Shown in pieces: positions 54,228 through 64,000 of a stretch of DNA of 64,000 nucleotides. Source of the DNA: Pseudorhodoferax sp965279475 (GTDB taxonomy: Bacteria; Pseudomonadota; Gammaproteobacteria; Burkholderiales; Burkholderiaceae_C); contig CBDIIA010000003.1 in the NCBI GenBank assembly GCA_965279475.1, positions 2,542,001 through 2,606,000 of the forward strand, read 5' to 3'. Position 1 is the stretch's first letter. Each line of letters starts with the position of its first letter. Both the position numbers and the translations under genes were made by a program. The notes under the pieces are model-generated. The model was not told the origin of the DNA. It saw only the letters and a list, made by a program, of their open reading frames with translations, and ran no database searches.

Positions 54228-56486
54228 ATGCGCAACAACGCCTTCCACTCCACCTATCTCCAGGACCGCATCGGCCACGCCACGCTGACGCCGCAGGGCA
54301 GCTACGAGGCCGGCGGCTTCGCGTCGCTGACGCTCACCTACACCGCGGGTTACTTCGGCATCGACGACACCGGCAGCCTGAAGATCGTGCACCGCTTCGC
54401 CAGCGACATGGGCAAGATGCAGTTCAGCGATCCCGCCGCCCCCCACTACGTCAGCGCCGAAGCCAGCAACGGCGCGGTGCTGGAACTGCGCTACGACCAG
54501 AAGGGCAACATCCGCCCCTGGGACAAGACCTTGCTGATCCGCGTGCAGCGCGGCTTCCTGCGCGAGGGCGAGCAGATCGTCGTGCGGCTCGGCGACACCC
54601 GCCAGGGCTCGCCGGGCCTGCGCATGCAGACCTTCAGCGAAGGCACGTTCGAATTCAAGTTGCTGGTCGACGCCTTCGCGACCTACAACTACGTCGAGCT
54701 GCCGCAGCAGCCGACCATCGCCGTCGTGGCCGGCCCGCCGGTCGGCTACAAGGCGCTGCTGCCCACCCAGCGCCGCGTGGGCCAGCCGTTCACGCTGGGC
54801 TTCAAGGGTGAGGACAAATGGGGCAACCCCAGCCATCTGGTACGCGGGCCGTTCACGCTCGAGGCCTCGCTGCCAGTCGAAGGCCTGCCGGCCACACTCG
54901 ACCCCGCGCCCGGTGCGCTGTCGACCGCCTGCGCCGCGCTGCACGTGCGCGAGCCCGGCGAGCTGCGCGTCACGGTGAAGGACGCCGCCGGGCGCGTGGT
55001 CTGCACCAGCAACCCGCTGCGCGTGGTGGCCGACGCGGCGCTGCTGCCCTACTGGGCCGACCTGCACGGCCAGTCCGAAGAGACCATCGGCACCAACCCG
55101 GCACGCGAGCTGATCACGTTCGCCCGCGACCGCGCCTTCCTCGACGCGATGAGCCACCAGGGCAACGACTTCCAGATCACCACTCCGTTCTGGGAAGAGC
55201 TGAACCGGCTGACCGCGGAGTACAACGAGGACGGCCGTTTCGTGATCTTTCCCGGCTACGAATGGTCGGGCAACACCGGCCTGGGTGGCGACCGCAACGT
55301 GATGTTCCGCGAAGAAGGCCGGCAGATCCACCGCTCGCACCACGCGCTGGTCGAGGACCTGTCCGACGTGGCCACCGACGCCAACAGCGCGGGTGACCTC
55401 TTCGAGGCGCTGAAGGACGAGAACTGCGTGGTCTTCGCGCACATCGGCGGTCGCTACGCGGACATCAAGGTCGCGCACGACGGGCGCATCGAACGCTCGA
55501 TCGAGGTGCACTCCGACTGGGGCACCTTCGAGTGGCTGCTGGAAGACGCGTTCGAGCAGGGCTACCGCGTCGGCATCCTCGCCAACTCCGACGGCCACAA
55601 GGGCCGGCACGGCGCCAGCCATCCCGGCGCATCGCTGTTCGGCGCCTACGGCGGCCTGTCGTGCCTGCTGGCCAGCGGACTGACGCGTGACGGCCTGTTC
55701 GACGCGCTGCGCCGCCGCCACCACTACGCCACCACCGGCTGCCGTGCCCACCTGTCGACCACGGTGCGTTTCGACCAGCCGGCCGAACTCTTCAGCGATG
55801 ACCCGCAGATGGGCGGCCAGGTGGCCGCGCGGGTCGGCGAAGCCATGATGGGCGACATCCTGCGCAGCGACGCGGACAGCGTTACGCTCGAGATCGACCT
55901 GGCCGCCGGCGCGCCGATCGAGCGCATCGAGATCCGCAACCGCATGCGCGTGCTGGAGACGTGGCGCCCCTACGACGCCGGCGCGCTGGGCCGGCGCATC
56001 CGCATCATCTGGGAAGGCTCCGAATACCGCGGCCGCGGCCGGCAGACCGTGTGGGACGGACGCGCCGAGCTCACCGGCAACGGCATCGCCGCCTTTGCGC
56101 CGATCAATCTGTGGAACATCGACAAGCCGCTGCAGCAACCCTCGCGGCAGACGCTGGCCTGGTCGGCGCTGACCACCGGCGGCTTCGGCGGTGCCGACCT
56201 GCTGCTGGACGACGCCCAGGCCGGCCGGCTGCGGATCACGACGCCGTTCTTCGACACCGAGATCGCCGTGGCCGAGATCGGCCTGGCCGACCACGTGATC
56301 GAGACCGGCGGCGGCATCAAGCGACAGCTGCGGGTATTCCGCCTGCCCGAGCACAACACGGCGGTGAACGCGCAGCTGACGCGGCGCATCACGCTGGACA
56401 ACACCGGAGACAACGCGCTCTACGTCTGCGCGACGCTGGAAGACGGCCACATGATCTGGTCCAGCCCGACCTACGTGCTGCGCTGA
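54228..56486 (+). CDS. DUF3604-family metal-dependent hydrolase-like protein
   Basis: A 752-residue protein. The central part (about residues 275-510) is PHP-like: WADLHGQSEETIGTNPAREL, AMSHQGNDFQITTPFWEEL, FPGYEWSGNT, VVFAHIGGRYADIK and GILANSDGHKGRHGASHPG supply His/Asp metal ligands. The N-terminal 270 residues and the C-terminal 190 residues look like beta-sandwich accessory domains. No signal peptide is evident, so it may be cytoplasmic. The family has no settled substrate. It follows the GntR regulator by 51 bases, and a Bug-type receptor follows after 83 bases. Confidence 0.78.
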   Translation: MRNNAFHSTYLQDRIGHATLTPQGSYEAGGFASLTLTYTAGYFGIDDTGSLKIVHRFASDMGKMQFSDPAAPHYVSAEASNGAVLELRYDQKGNIRPWDKTLLIRVQRGFLREGEQIVVRLGDTRQGSPGLRMQTFSEGTFEFKLLVDAFATYNYVELPQQPTIAVVAGPPVGYKALLPTQRRVGQPFTLGFKGEDKWGNPSHLVRGPFTLEASLPVEGLPATLDPAPGALSTACAALHVREPGELRVTVKDAAGRVVCTSNPLRVVADAALLPYWADLHGQSEETIGTNPARELITFARDRAFLDAMSHQGNDFQITTPFWEELNRLTAEYNEDGRFVIFPGYEWSGNTGLGGDRNVMFREEGRQIHRSHHALVEDLSDVATDANSAGDLFEALKDENCVVFAHIGGRYADIKVAHDGRIERSIEVHSDWGTFEWLLEDAFEQGYRVGILANSDGHKGRHGASHPGASLFGAYGGLSCLLASGLTRDGLFDALRRRHHYATTGCRAHLSTTVRFDQPAELFSDDPQMGGQVAARVGEAMMGDILRSDADSVTLEIDLAAGAPIERIEIRNRMRVLETWRPYDAGALGRRIRIIWEGSEYRGRGRQTVWDGRAELTGNGIAAFAPINLWNIDKPLQQPSRQTLAWSALTTGGFGGADLLLDDAQAGRLRITTPFFDTEIAVAEIGLADHVIETGGGIKRQLRVFRLPEHNTAVNAQLTRRITLDNTGDNALYVCATLEDGHMIWSSPTYVLR

Positions 56487-56569
56487 GCACGAGGCCCGGC
56501 CGACGGCCGGCTTCGAGCCCGCGCGCAGCGCCATGGTCTCGGTGCCCCCACTCTCCGAAGGAAGCTCCC

Positions 56570-57541
56570 ATGAAAGCACTGTTCTCCGCGATGCTCGGCC
56601 TTGCCGCGCTGTGCATCGTCGCCACCGCGCACGCGCAGCCCTATCCGTCGCGCCCCATCAAGCTGCTGGTGCCGCTGGCGGCCGGCAGCACGGCCGACAT
56701 CCTGTCGCGCATCATCGGCACCGAGCTGGCCCGCGAGCTGGGCCAGCCGGTGGTGGTGGACAACAAGGCTGGTGCCGGCGGCACGATCGCGATGGCCGAG
56801 CTGGCCCGTGCGGCGCCCGACGGCTACACCATCGCCTTCGCCTCGCAGGGCACACTGGTATTCAACCTCGCGCTCTACGCCAAGCCCGGCTACGACTCGT
56901 TGAAAGACTTCGCGCCGATCACGCTGATCGGCGGCGTGTCGAACGTGATGGTCGTGCCACCCGCCAGCCCATTCAAGACCGCGCAGGACGTGATCGCCCA
57001 GGCCAGGGCCAAGCCGGGCAGCTTGAGCTTCTCGTCCGGCGGCAGCGGCACCAGCCACCATCTGTCGGGCGTGCTGTTCAGCCAGCTCACCGGGACCGAG
57101 ATGCTGCACGTGCCCTACAAGGGTGCGCCGCAGGGCATCCTGGCGGTGATGACGGGCGAGGTGAACATGGGCTTCTACAACACGCCCACCGTCATCCAGC
57201 AGATCAAGGAAGGCAAGCTCAAGGCGCTGGCGGTCACCAGCCTGCAGCACTCGCCACTGCTGCCGCAATTGCCGACGTTGGCCGAAGGCGCGGTGAAGGG
57301 CTACGAGGTCAACACCTGGTTTGGCTTCGTCGCGCCGGCCGGCACGCCGCCCGACGTGGTGCAGCGCCTGCACGGCGAGATCGGCAAGATCGTCGCGATC
57401 CCGGCGGTGCGCGACAAGCTCGCCGCCCAGGGCTTCGAGCTGGCCCCACCGCAAACGCCGGCCAGCTTCGGCAAGCTGATCAGCGATGACATGGCCAAGT
57501 GGCCCGCGATCGTGAAGGCGTCCGGCGCGAAGGTGGACTGA
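56570..57541 (+). CDS. Bug-family tripartite tricarboxylate-type solute receptor
   Basis: A 323-residue periplasmic binding protein of the TctC/Bug family. The signal peptide MKALFSAMLGLAALCIVATA ends near AHAQ. Characteristic segments are YPSRPIKLLVPLAAGSTADI, VVVDNKAGAGGTIAMAELAR and HVPYKGAPQGILAVMTGEVN. Bug receptors bind carboxylates and often have no dedicated membrane partners, as here. A GAAGGAAG ribosome-binding sequence precedes the ATG. Ligand unknown; the GntR and DUF3604 neighbours suggest one uptake and breakdown pathway. Confidence 0.92.
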   Translation: MKALFSAMLGLAALCIVATAHAQPYPSRPIKLLVPLAAGSTADILSRIIGTELARELGQPVVVDNKAGAGGTIAMAELARAAPDGYTIAFASQGTLVFNLALYAKPGYDSLKDFAPITLIGGVSNVMVVPPASPFKTAQDVIAQARAKPGSLSFSSGGSGTSHHLSGVLFSQLTGTEMLHVPYKGAPQGILAVMTGEVNMGFYNTPTVIQQIKEGKLKALAVTSLQHSPLLPQLPTLAEGAVKGYEVNTWFGFVAPAGTPPDVVQRLHGEIGKIVAIPAVRDKLAAQGFELAPPQTPASFGKLISDDMAKWPAIVKASGAKVD

Positions 57542-57598
57542 CCCTCTCTCTCGGGTGGCCTGCGTGCCTGCTTGGTCCGGGACTTGCACAGTGCGTGC

Positions 57599-58222
57599 AT
57601 GGACCCGCATGCCCAAGCCCTGCCCCCGCCCGATCGGCACACCCGGATCGAGGACGTCCAGGCACTGTTCGCCGGCACGCTGCTGGTGTCGCTGGCGCTG
57701 CTGCTGTATGGCAAGGCCGGGCTGCTGACCGGCGGCACGGCCGGCGCGGCCTTCGTGCTGCACTACGCCACGGGCTGGAACTTCGGCCGGCTGTTCTTTC
57801 TGCTGAACCTGCCGTTCTACTGGTTCTCGTGGCGCCGCATGGGGCACGAGTTCACCGTCAAGACCTTCCTGTCGGTCACGCTGCTCGCGGCGATGAGCGA
57901 ATGGACACCCGGCCTGTTCGAGATCGGCCGGCTGCAGCCAGCGTACGCCGCAGTGACCGGCGGGCTGCTGCTGGGTGCCGGCTGCCTGTTCCTGGCGCGC
58001 CACCGGGCCAGCCTGGGCGGCGCCACCATCGTCTCGTTGTACCTGCAGGACCGGCACGGCATCCGCGCCGGCAAGGTGCAGATGGCCATCGACTGCAGCA
58101 TCGTGCTGCTGGCGCTGATGGTGGTCGAGGTCGACAAGGTCGCCTGGTCGATCCTCGGCGCGATGGTGATGGGCCTGTTCCTGTGGGTCAACCACAAACC
58201 CGGCCGCTACCGGGCCATCTAA
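57599..58222 (+). CDS. YitT-family inner membrane protein
   Basis: A 207-residue protein with about five or six membrane helices (VQALFAGTLLVSLALLLYGK; YAAVTGGLLLGAGCLFLARH; IDCSIVLLALMVVEV). GLLTGGTAGAAFVLHYATGW matches the conserved G-x-x-x-G-G-T-x-G start of the YitT/DUF161 family. Function is unknown. The ATG at 57599 was preferred to a GTG/TTG 27 bases upstream. It is convergent with the dioxygenase-like gene, 7 bases apart. Confidence 0.8.
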   Translation: MDPHAQALPPPDRHTRIEDVQALFAGTLLVSLALLLYGKAGLLTGGTAGAAFVLHYATGWNFGRLFFLLNLPFYWFSWRRMGHEFTVKTFLSVTLLAAMSEWTPGLFEIGRLQPAYAAVTGGLLLGAGCLFLARHRASLGGATIVSLYLQDRHGIRAGKVQMAIDCSIVLLALMVVEVDKVAWSILGAMVMGLFLWVNHKPGRYRAI

Positions 58223-58229
58223 GCCCTGT

Positions 58230-59147
58230 TCAGCCCCAGACCACCGAGCGCATCGAGATCGAACCCGCCGAGAAGCTGGCGTTGAAGAAACGCGGTGCCT
58301 CGCCGGGGTGCACCGCGCCCGCAGCGTAGAGCAGCGGCAGGTAGTGCTCGTGCGTCGGGTGGGCCAGCCGGGCGACCTGCCCCAGCGACTGGAAGCCGGC
58401 CAGCGCATCCAGCCGGCCCTGCTGCAGATGGTCGCCGATCGTGGCGTCGAACGACTGGGCCCAGTCGTAGGCCTGGTTCGGCAACGCGTTGCGCTGCGCC
58501 GCGCGCAGGTTGTGCACCACGTTGCCGCTGCCGACGATCAGCACGCCCCGCTCACGCAACGCGCGCAGCTGCTGGCCGAGCTGGTAATGCGCCTGCGGCG
58601 GCTGGTCGTAGTCCATGCTCAGCTGCAGCACCGGAATGTCGGCGGCCGGGAACATCGGCTTCAGCACCGACCAGGTGCCGTGGTCCAGCCCCCATTCGCT
58701 GCGGTCCAGGCCGACCGGCGCCGCATCGCCCGGCGGCTGCAGCCCGGCGCCGATCTTCGCCGCCACCGCCGGCGCGCCCGGCGCCGGGTACTGCTGGTCG
58801 AACAGCGCCTGCGGAAAGCCGCCAAAGTCATGGATGGTCTTGGGCTGCGCCATGCCGGTCAGCCACCAGCCGCGCGTGAGCCAGTGCGCCGAGACGCACA
58901 GGATCAGCTGGGGCCGCGGCAGCTTGCCGCCGAACTCGGCGCCCAGGGCCTGCCAGCTGCGGCGGTAGGCGTTGTCGTCGATCGCGTTCATCGGGCTGCC
59001 GTGGCCGACGAACAGCACCGGCATCCGCGGCGACGGTTGCAGCTCGGTCAGCAGCGCCGGCGCTGCCGCCTGGGGTTGGTCGCTCATCGTCATCACTCCC
59101 ACGGCGGCCAGAACACCGGCTGCCGTCATCACATCACGTCGTTGCAT
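58230..59147 (-). CDS. LigB/DODA-type extradiol dioxygenase
   Basis: A 305-residue class III extradiol ring-cleavage dioxygenase of the 4,5-DOPA type (YgiD-like). Metal-binding histidines are visible in LFVGHGSPMNAIDDNAYRR, VSAHWLTRGWW and WGLDHGTWSVLKPMF. The catalytic-region histidine is in PTHEHYLPLLYAAGAV. The N-terminus QRRDVMTAAGVLAAVGVMTM looks like a twin-arginine signal, so it may be exported, unlike E. coli YgiD. The start at 59147 was chosen for that signal. Confidence 0.85.
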   Translation of the reverse strand: MQRRDVMTAAGVLAAVGVMTMSDQPQAAAPALLTELQPSPRMPVLFVGHGSPMNAIDDNAYRRSWQALGAEFGGKLPRPQLILCVSAHWLTRGWWLTGMAQPKTIHDFGGFPQALFDQQYPAPGAPAVAAKIGAGLQPPGDAAPVGLDRSEWGLDHGTWSVLKPMFPAADIPVLQLSMDYDQPPQAHYQLGQQLRALRERGVLIVGSGNVVHNLRAAQRNALPNQAYDWAQSFDATIGDHLQQGRLDALAGFQSLGQVARLAHPTHEHYLPLLYAAGAVHPGEAPRFFNASFSAGSISMRSVVWG

Positions 59148-59313
59148 CTTGGATATCCGAACCTCAACAGGGCGTGACTCGCGCGTCTGGTGCGAGTTCC
59201 TTTTGTTTTTGGTGCAGGAAGCGTGAAACTGTGCGCCATATTGGTGTTTCCACGCCATGCGCACGGCGCAGTCGCCTGCTATATTGCACTGCAACATATT
59301 ACAGCCACCCACC

Positions 59314-60765
59314 ATGCTCTACCAGATCTACGAGACCCAGCGCTCCTTGATGGAACCGTTCGTCGACTTCGCGCAGGCAGCGTCCAAGATGTTCAGCAAC
59401 ACGCATTCGCCGCTGGGCCAGAACCCGCTGTCGCAGCGTGTGTCGGCCGCGTACGACCTGGTCTACCGGTTGGGCAAGGACTACGAGAAACCCACCTTCG
59501 GCCTGCAGACGGTCGAGGTCGACGGTGTCGACGTGGCGGTGCACGAGCGCGTCGAGATCGACAAACCCTTCTGCGAACTGCGCCGCTTCAAGCGCTTCAC
59601 CGACGACGCCGAAACGCTGGCCAAACTCAAGGGCCAGCCGGCGGTGCTGATCGTCGCGCCGCTGTCGGGCCACTACGCCACGCTGCTGCGCGACACGGTA
59701 AAGACCATGCTGCGCGACCACAAGGTCTACATCACCGACTGGAAGAACGCCCGCCTGGTGCCGCTGGCCGACGGCAGCTTCCACCTCGACGACTACGTGA
59801 ACTACGTGCAGGAGTTCATCCGCCACCTGCAGGGCGTCTACGGCAACTGCCACGTGATCAGCGTCTGCCAGCCCACGGTGCCGGTGCTGGCCGCGGTGTC
59901 GCTGATGGCCTCGCGCGGCGAGACCACGCCGTTGTCGATGACGATGATGGGTGGCCCCATCGACGCCCGCAAGTCGCCCACCGCGGTGAACAACCTGGCG
60001 ATGAACAAGAGCTTCGAGTGGTTCGAGAACAACGTGATCTACCCGGTGCCGAGCAACTTCCCCGGTGAAGGCCGCCGCGTGTACCCGGGCTTCCTGCAGC
60101 ATGCGGGTTTCGTCGCGATGAACCCGGACCACCACGCCAAGAGCCACTACGACTACTTCAAGCACCTGCTGCAGGGCGACGACGTCAACGCCGAGGTGCA
60201 CCGCAAGTTCTACGACGAGTACAACGCCGTGCTCGACATGGACGCGGACTACTACCTCGAGACCATCGCCACCGTGTTCCAGCAGTTCAAGCTGGTCAAC
60301 GGCACCTGGGAGATCGTCGGGATCGACGGCAAGACCGAGCTGGTGAAACCGCAGGACATCCGGACCACGGCGCTGATGACGGTCGAGGGCGAACTCGACG
60401 ACATCTCCGGCTCCGGCCAGACGGCCGCCGCCCACGACCTGTGCACCGGCATCCCCCAAGCAGAGCGGGAGCACTTCGAGGCCAAGGGCGCCGGCCACTA
60501 CGGCATCTTCAGCGGCCGCCGCTGGCGCGACCTGGTCTATCCCAAGGTGCGTGACTTCATCCGCGCACACAACCAGACGCGCAGCCCGGCGCCGAGCGCC
60601 GCCAAGGCGGCGGCCAGCCTGCCGGCGAAGACGACGGCCAAGGCGGTGGCGAAAAAGGCCATCGCCAAGCCAGCCGCCAAGGCCCTGGCAAAACCGATCG
60701 CGAAGTCCGCCGCCACGGGCGCGGCCCGGACCCCGTCCCGGACCAGGGCCGCCGCACGGTCCTGA
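59314..60765 (+). CDS. phaZ: Intracellular polyhydroxybutyrate depolymerase
   Basis: A 483-residue enzyme that breaks down PHB granules inside the cell. The lipase-like box contains a cysteine nucleophile in HVISVCQPTVPVLAAVSLMA, as in the Ralstonia PhaZa1 type. The histidine is in KGAGHYGIFSGRRW near residue 395. The start MLYQIYETQRSLMEPFVDFA is the family start. The last 60 residues are an Ala/Lys/Pro-rich tail similar to histone H1-like and PhaF tails. An rnfB-like gene follows after 20 bases. Confidence 0.93.
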   Translation: MLYQIYETQRSLMEPFVDFAQAASKMFSNTHSPLGQNPLSQRVSAAYDLVYRLGKDYEKPTFGLQTVEVDGVDVAVHERVEIDKPFCELRRFKRFTDDAETLAKLKGQPAVLIVAPLSGHYATLLRDTVKTMLRDHKVYITDWKNARLVPLADGSFHLDDYVNYVQEFIRHLQGVYGNCHVISVCQPTVPVLAAVSLMASRGETTPLSMTMMGGPIDARKSPTAVNNLAMNKSFEWFENNVIYPVPSNFPGEGRRVYPGFLQHAGFVAMNPDHHAKSHYDYFKHLLQGDDVNAEVHRKFYDEYNAVLDMDADYYLETIATVFQQFKLVNGTWEIVGIDGKTELVKPQDIRTTALMTVEGELDDISGSGQTAAAHDLCTGIPQAEREHFEAKGAGHYGIFSGRRWRDLVYPKVRDFIRAHNQTRSPAPSAAKAAASLPAKTTAKAVAKKAIAKPAAKALAKPIAKSAATGAARTPSRTRAAARS

Positions 60766-60785
60766 CGGGGCGCCAGGGCCTGCCT

Positions 60786-61475
60786 GTGCAGCATCCGCTC
60801 GTCCGACGCGTCCTCGATGCGTTGCCGCAAACCCAGTGCACCCGCTGCGGCTACCCCGACTGCGCGGCCTATGCGCAGGCCATCGTGTCGGAGCAGGCCC
60901 CCATCAACCAATGCCCGCCGGGCGGCGCCGAAGGCATCGGCCGCCTGGCCGCCCTCACCGGGCAGCCGCCGCTGGCGCTCAACCCCACGTTCGGCCAGGA
61001 GGCCCCGCGCAGCGTAGCCTTCATCGACGAGCAGTGGTGCATCGGCTGCACGCTGTGCCTGAAGGCCTGCCCGACCGACGCGATCGTCGGCAGCCACAAG
61101 CTGATGCACACGGTCATCGAGGCGCACTGCTCTGGCTGCGAGCTGTGCATTCCCGTGTGCCCGGTCGATTGCATCCTGCTGGAGCCGGTGAGCGGCAGCC
61201 GCACCGGCTGGGATGCCTGGTCACCGGCACAGGCCGACACAGCACGCACCCGCTACGCGGCGCGCCAGGCGCGGCTGCAGGCGAACGAAACCGCCACGGC
61301 GGCGGCACTGCCGGTCGCCGTGGCGGCGCCCGCGGCAAGCGTGGACCGGTCCTCCGCCCCCGGCCCCGCACCGACGGCGGAACCCGAGCCGGACGCCGCC
61401 GCCGCGCGGCGCGCCGCAGTCCAGGCCGCGATGGCCGAAGCCCGCGCCCGCCGCGGCCTGCCGCCGCCGTCCTGA
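60786..61475 (+). CDS. RnfB-like iron-sulfur protein, soluble
   Basis: A 229-residue ferredoxin of the RnfB type. An Fe-S (4Fe-4S) domain comes first: TQCTRCGYPDCAAYAQAIV with a distal cysteine in NQCPPGG. Two ferredoxin clusters follow in QWCIGCTLCLKACPTDAIV and HCSGCELCIPVCPVDCILL. The N-terminal membrane helix of true RnfB is missing. The C-terminal 75 residues are Ala/Arg-rich. No other rnf genes are present; this stand-alone form is common in Burkholderiales and probably carries electrons to nearby oxidoreductases. Confidence 0.85.
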   Translation: MQHPLVRRVLDALPQTQCTRCGYPDCAAYAQAIVSEQAPINQCPPGGAEGIGRLAALTGQPPLALNPTFGQEAPRSVAFIDEQWCIGCTLCLKACPTDAIVGSHKLMHTVIEAHCSGCELCIPVCPVDCILLEPVSGSRTGWDAWSPAQADTARTRYAARQARLQANETATAAALPVAVAAPAASVDRSSAPGPAPTAEPEPDAAAARRAAVQAAMAEARARRGLPPPS

Positions 61476-61485
61476 CGCGCCCGGG

Positions 61486-63000
61486 CTACTTGCGTGCCGC
61501 CAGGCCCTTGTAGACCCCGCAACCCAGGAACAGGTCGTCGACCTGGTGCACGAACGAGATCTTGGTCTGCACCGTGCCGGTGGCCGGGTTCGTGATGCCG
61601 TATTCGACCCAGCCGGGCCCCACGGTGGCCTGCGAGACGATGGCGTCGAGCAGCTGGTCGCCGTCGACGCCCGGAATGTCCTGCACCCGCGTGCCGACCT
61701 TGGCCGTGTTGCCGGCAAAGGCCACGTAGGTGCCGTTGCCGTCGAGCACGAAGACATACATGTCGCGGTCGTGGAACGGCCGCGACGGGTCGGTGATGTT
61801 GCGCAGGAACTGCTCGCGCGTGCTGCCCTGGCGCGTGCGCACGGCGGCCTGCACCAGCGAGATCGCCTCCTCGGCCGTGCCCTGCTGCAGTGCGAACGCC
61901 GACACGGCGCTGGCCAGCGTCGAAGCCCGGGTCTCCAGCAGGTCGGCCTGCTCGACCGCGCGCTCGACCATCTGCGCATTGCGCTGCGTGATCTGGTCGA
62001 GCTGGCGCACGGCCTCGGTGATCTCGGTCAGGCCGGCGCTCTGCGCCGTGCTCGACGCCGAAATCTCGGCCATGCTGCCGGCCACGCTGCGGATGCCGGC
62101 CGCCATTTCGCCGATGCCGCCGCCGGCCGAACGCATCAGCGTGGCGCTGGCCTCGACCTGTTGCGCCGAGGTGCCGATCAGCGTGCGGATCTCGCGGGCC
62201 GCGTCGGCCGAACGCTGGGCCAGCGTGCGCACCTCGGTGGCCACCACGGCGAACCCGCGGCCCTGTTCACCGGCGCGGGCCGCCTCCACCGCGGCGTTGA
62301 GCGCAAGGATGTTGGTCTGGAATGCAATGCCGTCGATCACGCCGATGATCTCCTGCATGCGGCGCGCGCCGTCCTGGATCGCCTGGACCGACGCGACCGC
62401 GCGGTCCATGGCCTGCGCGCCCCCGTCGGCGGCGCTGCGCACGGCGGCCGCCTGCGACGCGGCCGTCTGCGCGATCTCGGCGTTCTGCTGCACGGTCGAC
62501 GCCAACTCCTCTACGCTGGCCGCCGTCTGCTCCAGATTGGCCGCCTGCTGCTCGGTGCGGTCGGCCAGATCGCGGTTGCCAGATCCCAGGCTCTGGCCCG
62601 CATAGGCGACCAGGGCCGCATTGCTGCGGATGTCGGCGACCATCGACGACAGCGTGTCCACCATCCGCCCCAGCAGCACCGACACGTCGGCCAATTCGTC
62701 GCGCCCGCGCACCATGGGCCGCATGCGCAGATTGCCAGCCGTGATGTGCTGCATCGACTCGATCGCTTGCTGGAAATCGGCGATGAAGCTGGCGTAGAAA
62801 GCCAGCATCAGGTAGAGGATCAGCGCCAGGCCGGCGCCCAGCGTCGCGGCGACCCAGGCGTCGGCTGACAGCACCGGTGGCAGCAGGCAGGCGGCGCCCA
62901 GCTCGACCAACACGGCCAGTGCCAGCAGCAGCATCTTCGAGCGCAGCCGCAGCCGGCGCATCAGCAGCAGACCGGGTTCCAACGGGTTGCCTGTGGCCAT
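61486..63000 (-). CDS. Methyl-accepting chemotaxis protein with C-terminal Cache-like domain
   Basis: A 504-residue receptor. Two N-terminal membrane helices lie close together (KMLLLALAVLVELGAACLLP; LGAGLALILYLMLAFYASFI), so the periplasmic loop is short. A HAMP-like stretch precedes the signalling domain, whose hairpin tip is EQGRGFAVVATEVRTLAQRS. From about residue 385 the chain continues into a Cache-like sensor: STREQFLRNITDPSRPFHDR, DMYVFVLDGNGTYVAFAGNT and PATGTVQTKISFVHQVDDL. That domain would be cytoplasmic. No CheR pentapeptide tether is seen at the end. It is divergent from the HD-GYP gene. Confidence 0.88.
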   Translation of the reverse strand: MATGNPLEPGLLLMRRLRLRSKMLLLALAVLVELGAACLLPPVLSADAWVAATLGAGLALILYLMLAFYASFIADFQQAIESMQHITAGNLRMRPMVRGRDELADVSVLLGRMVDTLSSMVADIRSNAALVAYAGQSLGSGNRDLADRTEQQAANLEQTAASVEELASTVQQNAEIAQTAASQAAAVRSAADGGAQAMDRAVASVQAIQDGARRMQEIIGVIDGIAFQTNILALNAAVEAARAGEQGRGFAVVATEVRTLAQRSADAAREIRTLIGTSAQQVEASATLMRSAGGGIGEMAAGIRSVAGSMAEISASSTAQSAGLTEITEAVRQLDQITQRNAQMVERAVEQADLLETRASTLASAVSAFALQQGTAEEAISLVQAAVRTRQGSTREQFLRNITDPSRPFHDRDMYVFVLDGNGTYVAFAGNTAKVGTRVQDIPGVDGDQLLDAIVSQATVGPGWVEYGITNPATGTVQTKISFVHQVDDLFLGCGVYKGLAARK

Positions 63001-63190
63001 GCCTCCCACCTCCGCAATGTGTTCTGGTCTCGCAGATTTTGTGCGACGGGGCCGTTTCGTTGGGAGGGTGGGCCGGCCTGTTTTCTCCGGTCAAACCCGC
63101 ATTGCACACTTTCGCCCGCGGCGCGGCTTGAAAATTGCATCTAATAGCAACAAACGATAATCTTCGCCACACGCATCGCATGGGAGCAGC

Positions 63191-64000
<810 letters not shown>

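Overview
The window is high-GC chromosomal DNA of a betaproteobacterium, very probably Burkholderiales of the Comamonadaceae/Sphaerotilaceae type. Evidence is the classic local order hisS-ispG-rodZ-pilW-rlmN-ndk, the divergent rluD/bamD pair, a complete isc operon, Bug-type solute receptors, intracellular PHB depolymerase and a PEP-CTERM protein. Assignments rest on reading motifs by eye; no database search was run.

Layout. 1-16.5 kb is core chromosome: tRNA charging and isoprenoid synthesis (hisS, ispG), cell shape and pili (rodZ-like, pilW), rRNA modification (rlmN, rluB, rluD), chromosome segregation (scpB), outer membrane assembly (bamD), a DinG-type helicase, then signalling genes (PP2C phosphatase, PAS-GGDEF-EAL protein), an outer membrane protein and a GNAT acetyltransferase. 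16.57-41.68 kb is an integrated element of about 25.06 kb in the 3' part of a tRNA-Val(CAC) gene. It is bounded by 48-bp direct repeats (16570-16617 and 41628-41675), and a tyrosine integrase sits next to the intact tRNA. 41.7-64 kb returns to core chromosome: dnaQ, the isc operon (iscR-iscS-iscU-iscA-hscB-hscA-fdx), uvrB, an aromatic aminotransferase, an SpmA-SpmB fusion, a gntR-DUF3604-Bug cluster, YitT and extradiol-dioxygenase-like genes, phaZ, an RnfB-like ferredoxin, a chemotaxis receptor and the start of an HD-GYP response regulator.

The element has three parts. Its right side (38.5-41.6 kb) holds the integrase and small early genes. Its middle (26.3-38.5 kb) holds a primase-helicase, a candidate origin, a terminase-small-subunit-like gene, an AlpA-like regulator, a tape-measure protein and a portal protein. 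I see no large terminase, major capsid protein, protease or tail tube, so it is a degraded prophage or a phage satellite rather than a complete phage. Its left side (16.7-26.2 kb) is cargo of lower GC: an HNH-like gene paired with a HEPN-motif gene, a second divergent HEPN-motif gene, DUF4238 and DUF2726 genes, secreted Cys-containing proteins, a PEP-CTERM protein, a secreted HEXXH protein, and an IS3-family copy with a frameshifted transposase.

The best candidate for an undescribed system is the HNH/HEPN/HEPN module at 16.7-18.9 kb. The second is the minimal phage-derived replication and packaging gene set, with its origin-like inverted repeats at 35.6-35.7 kb.
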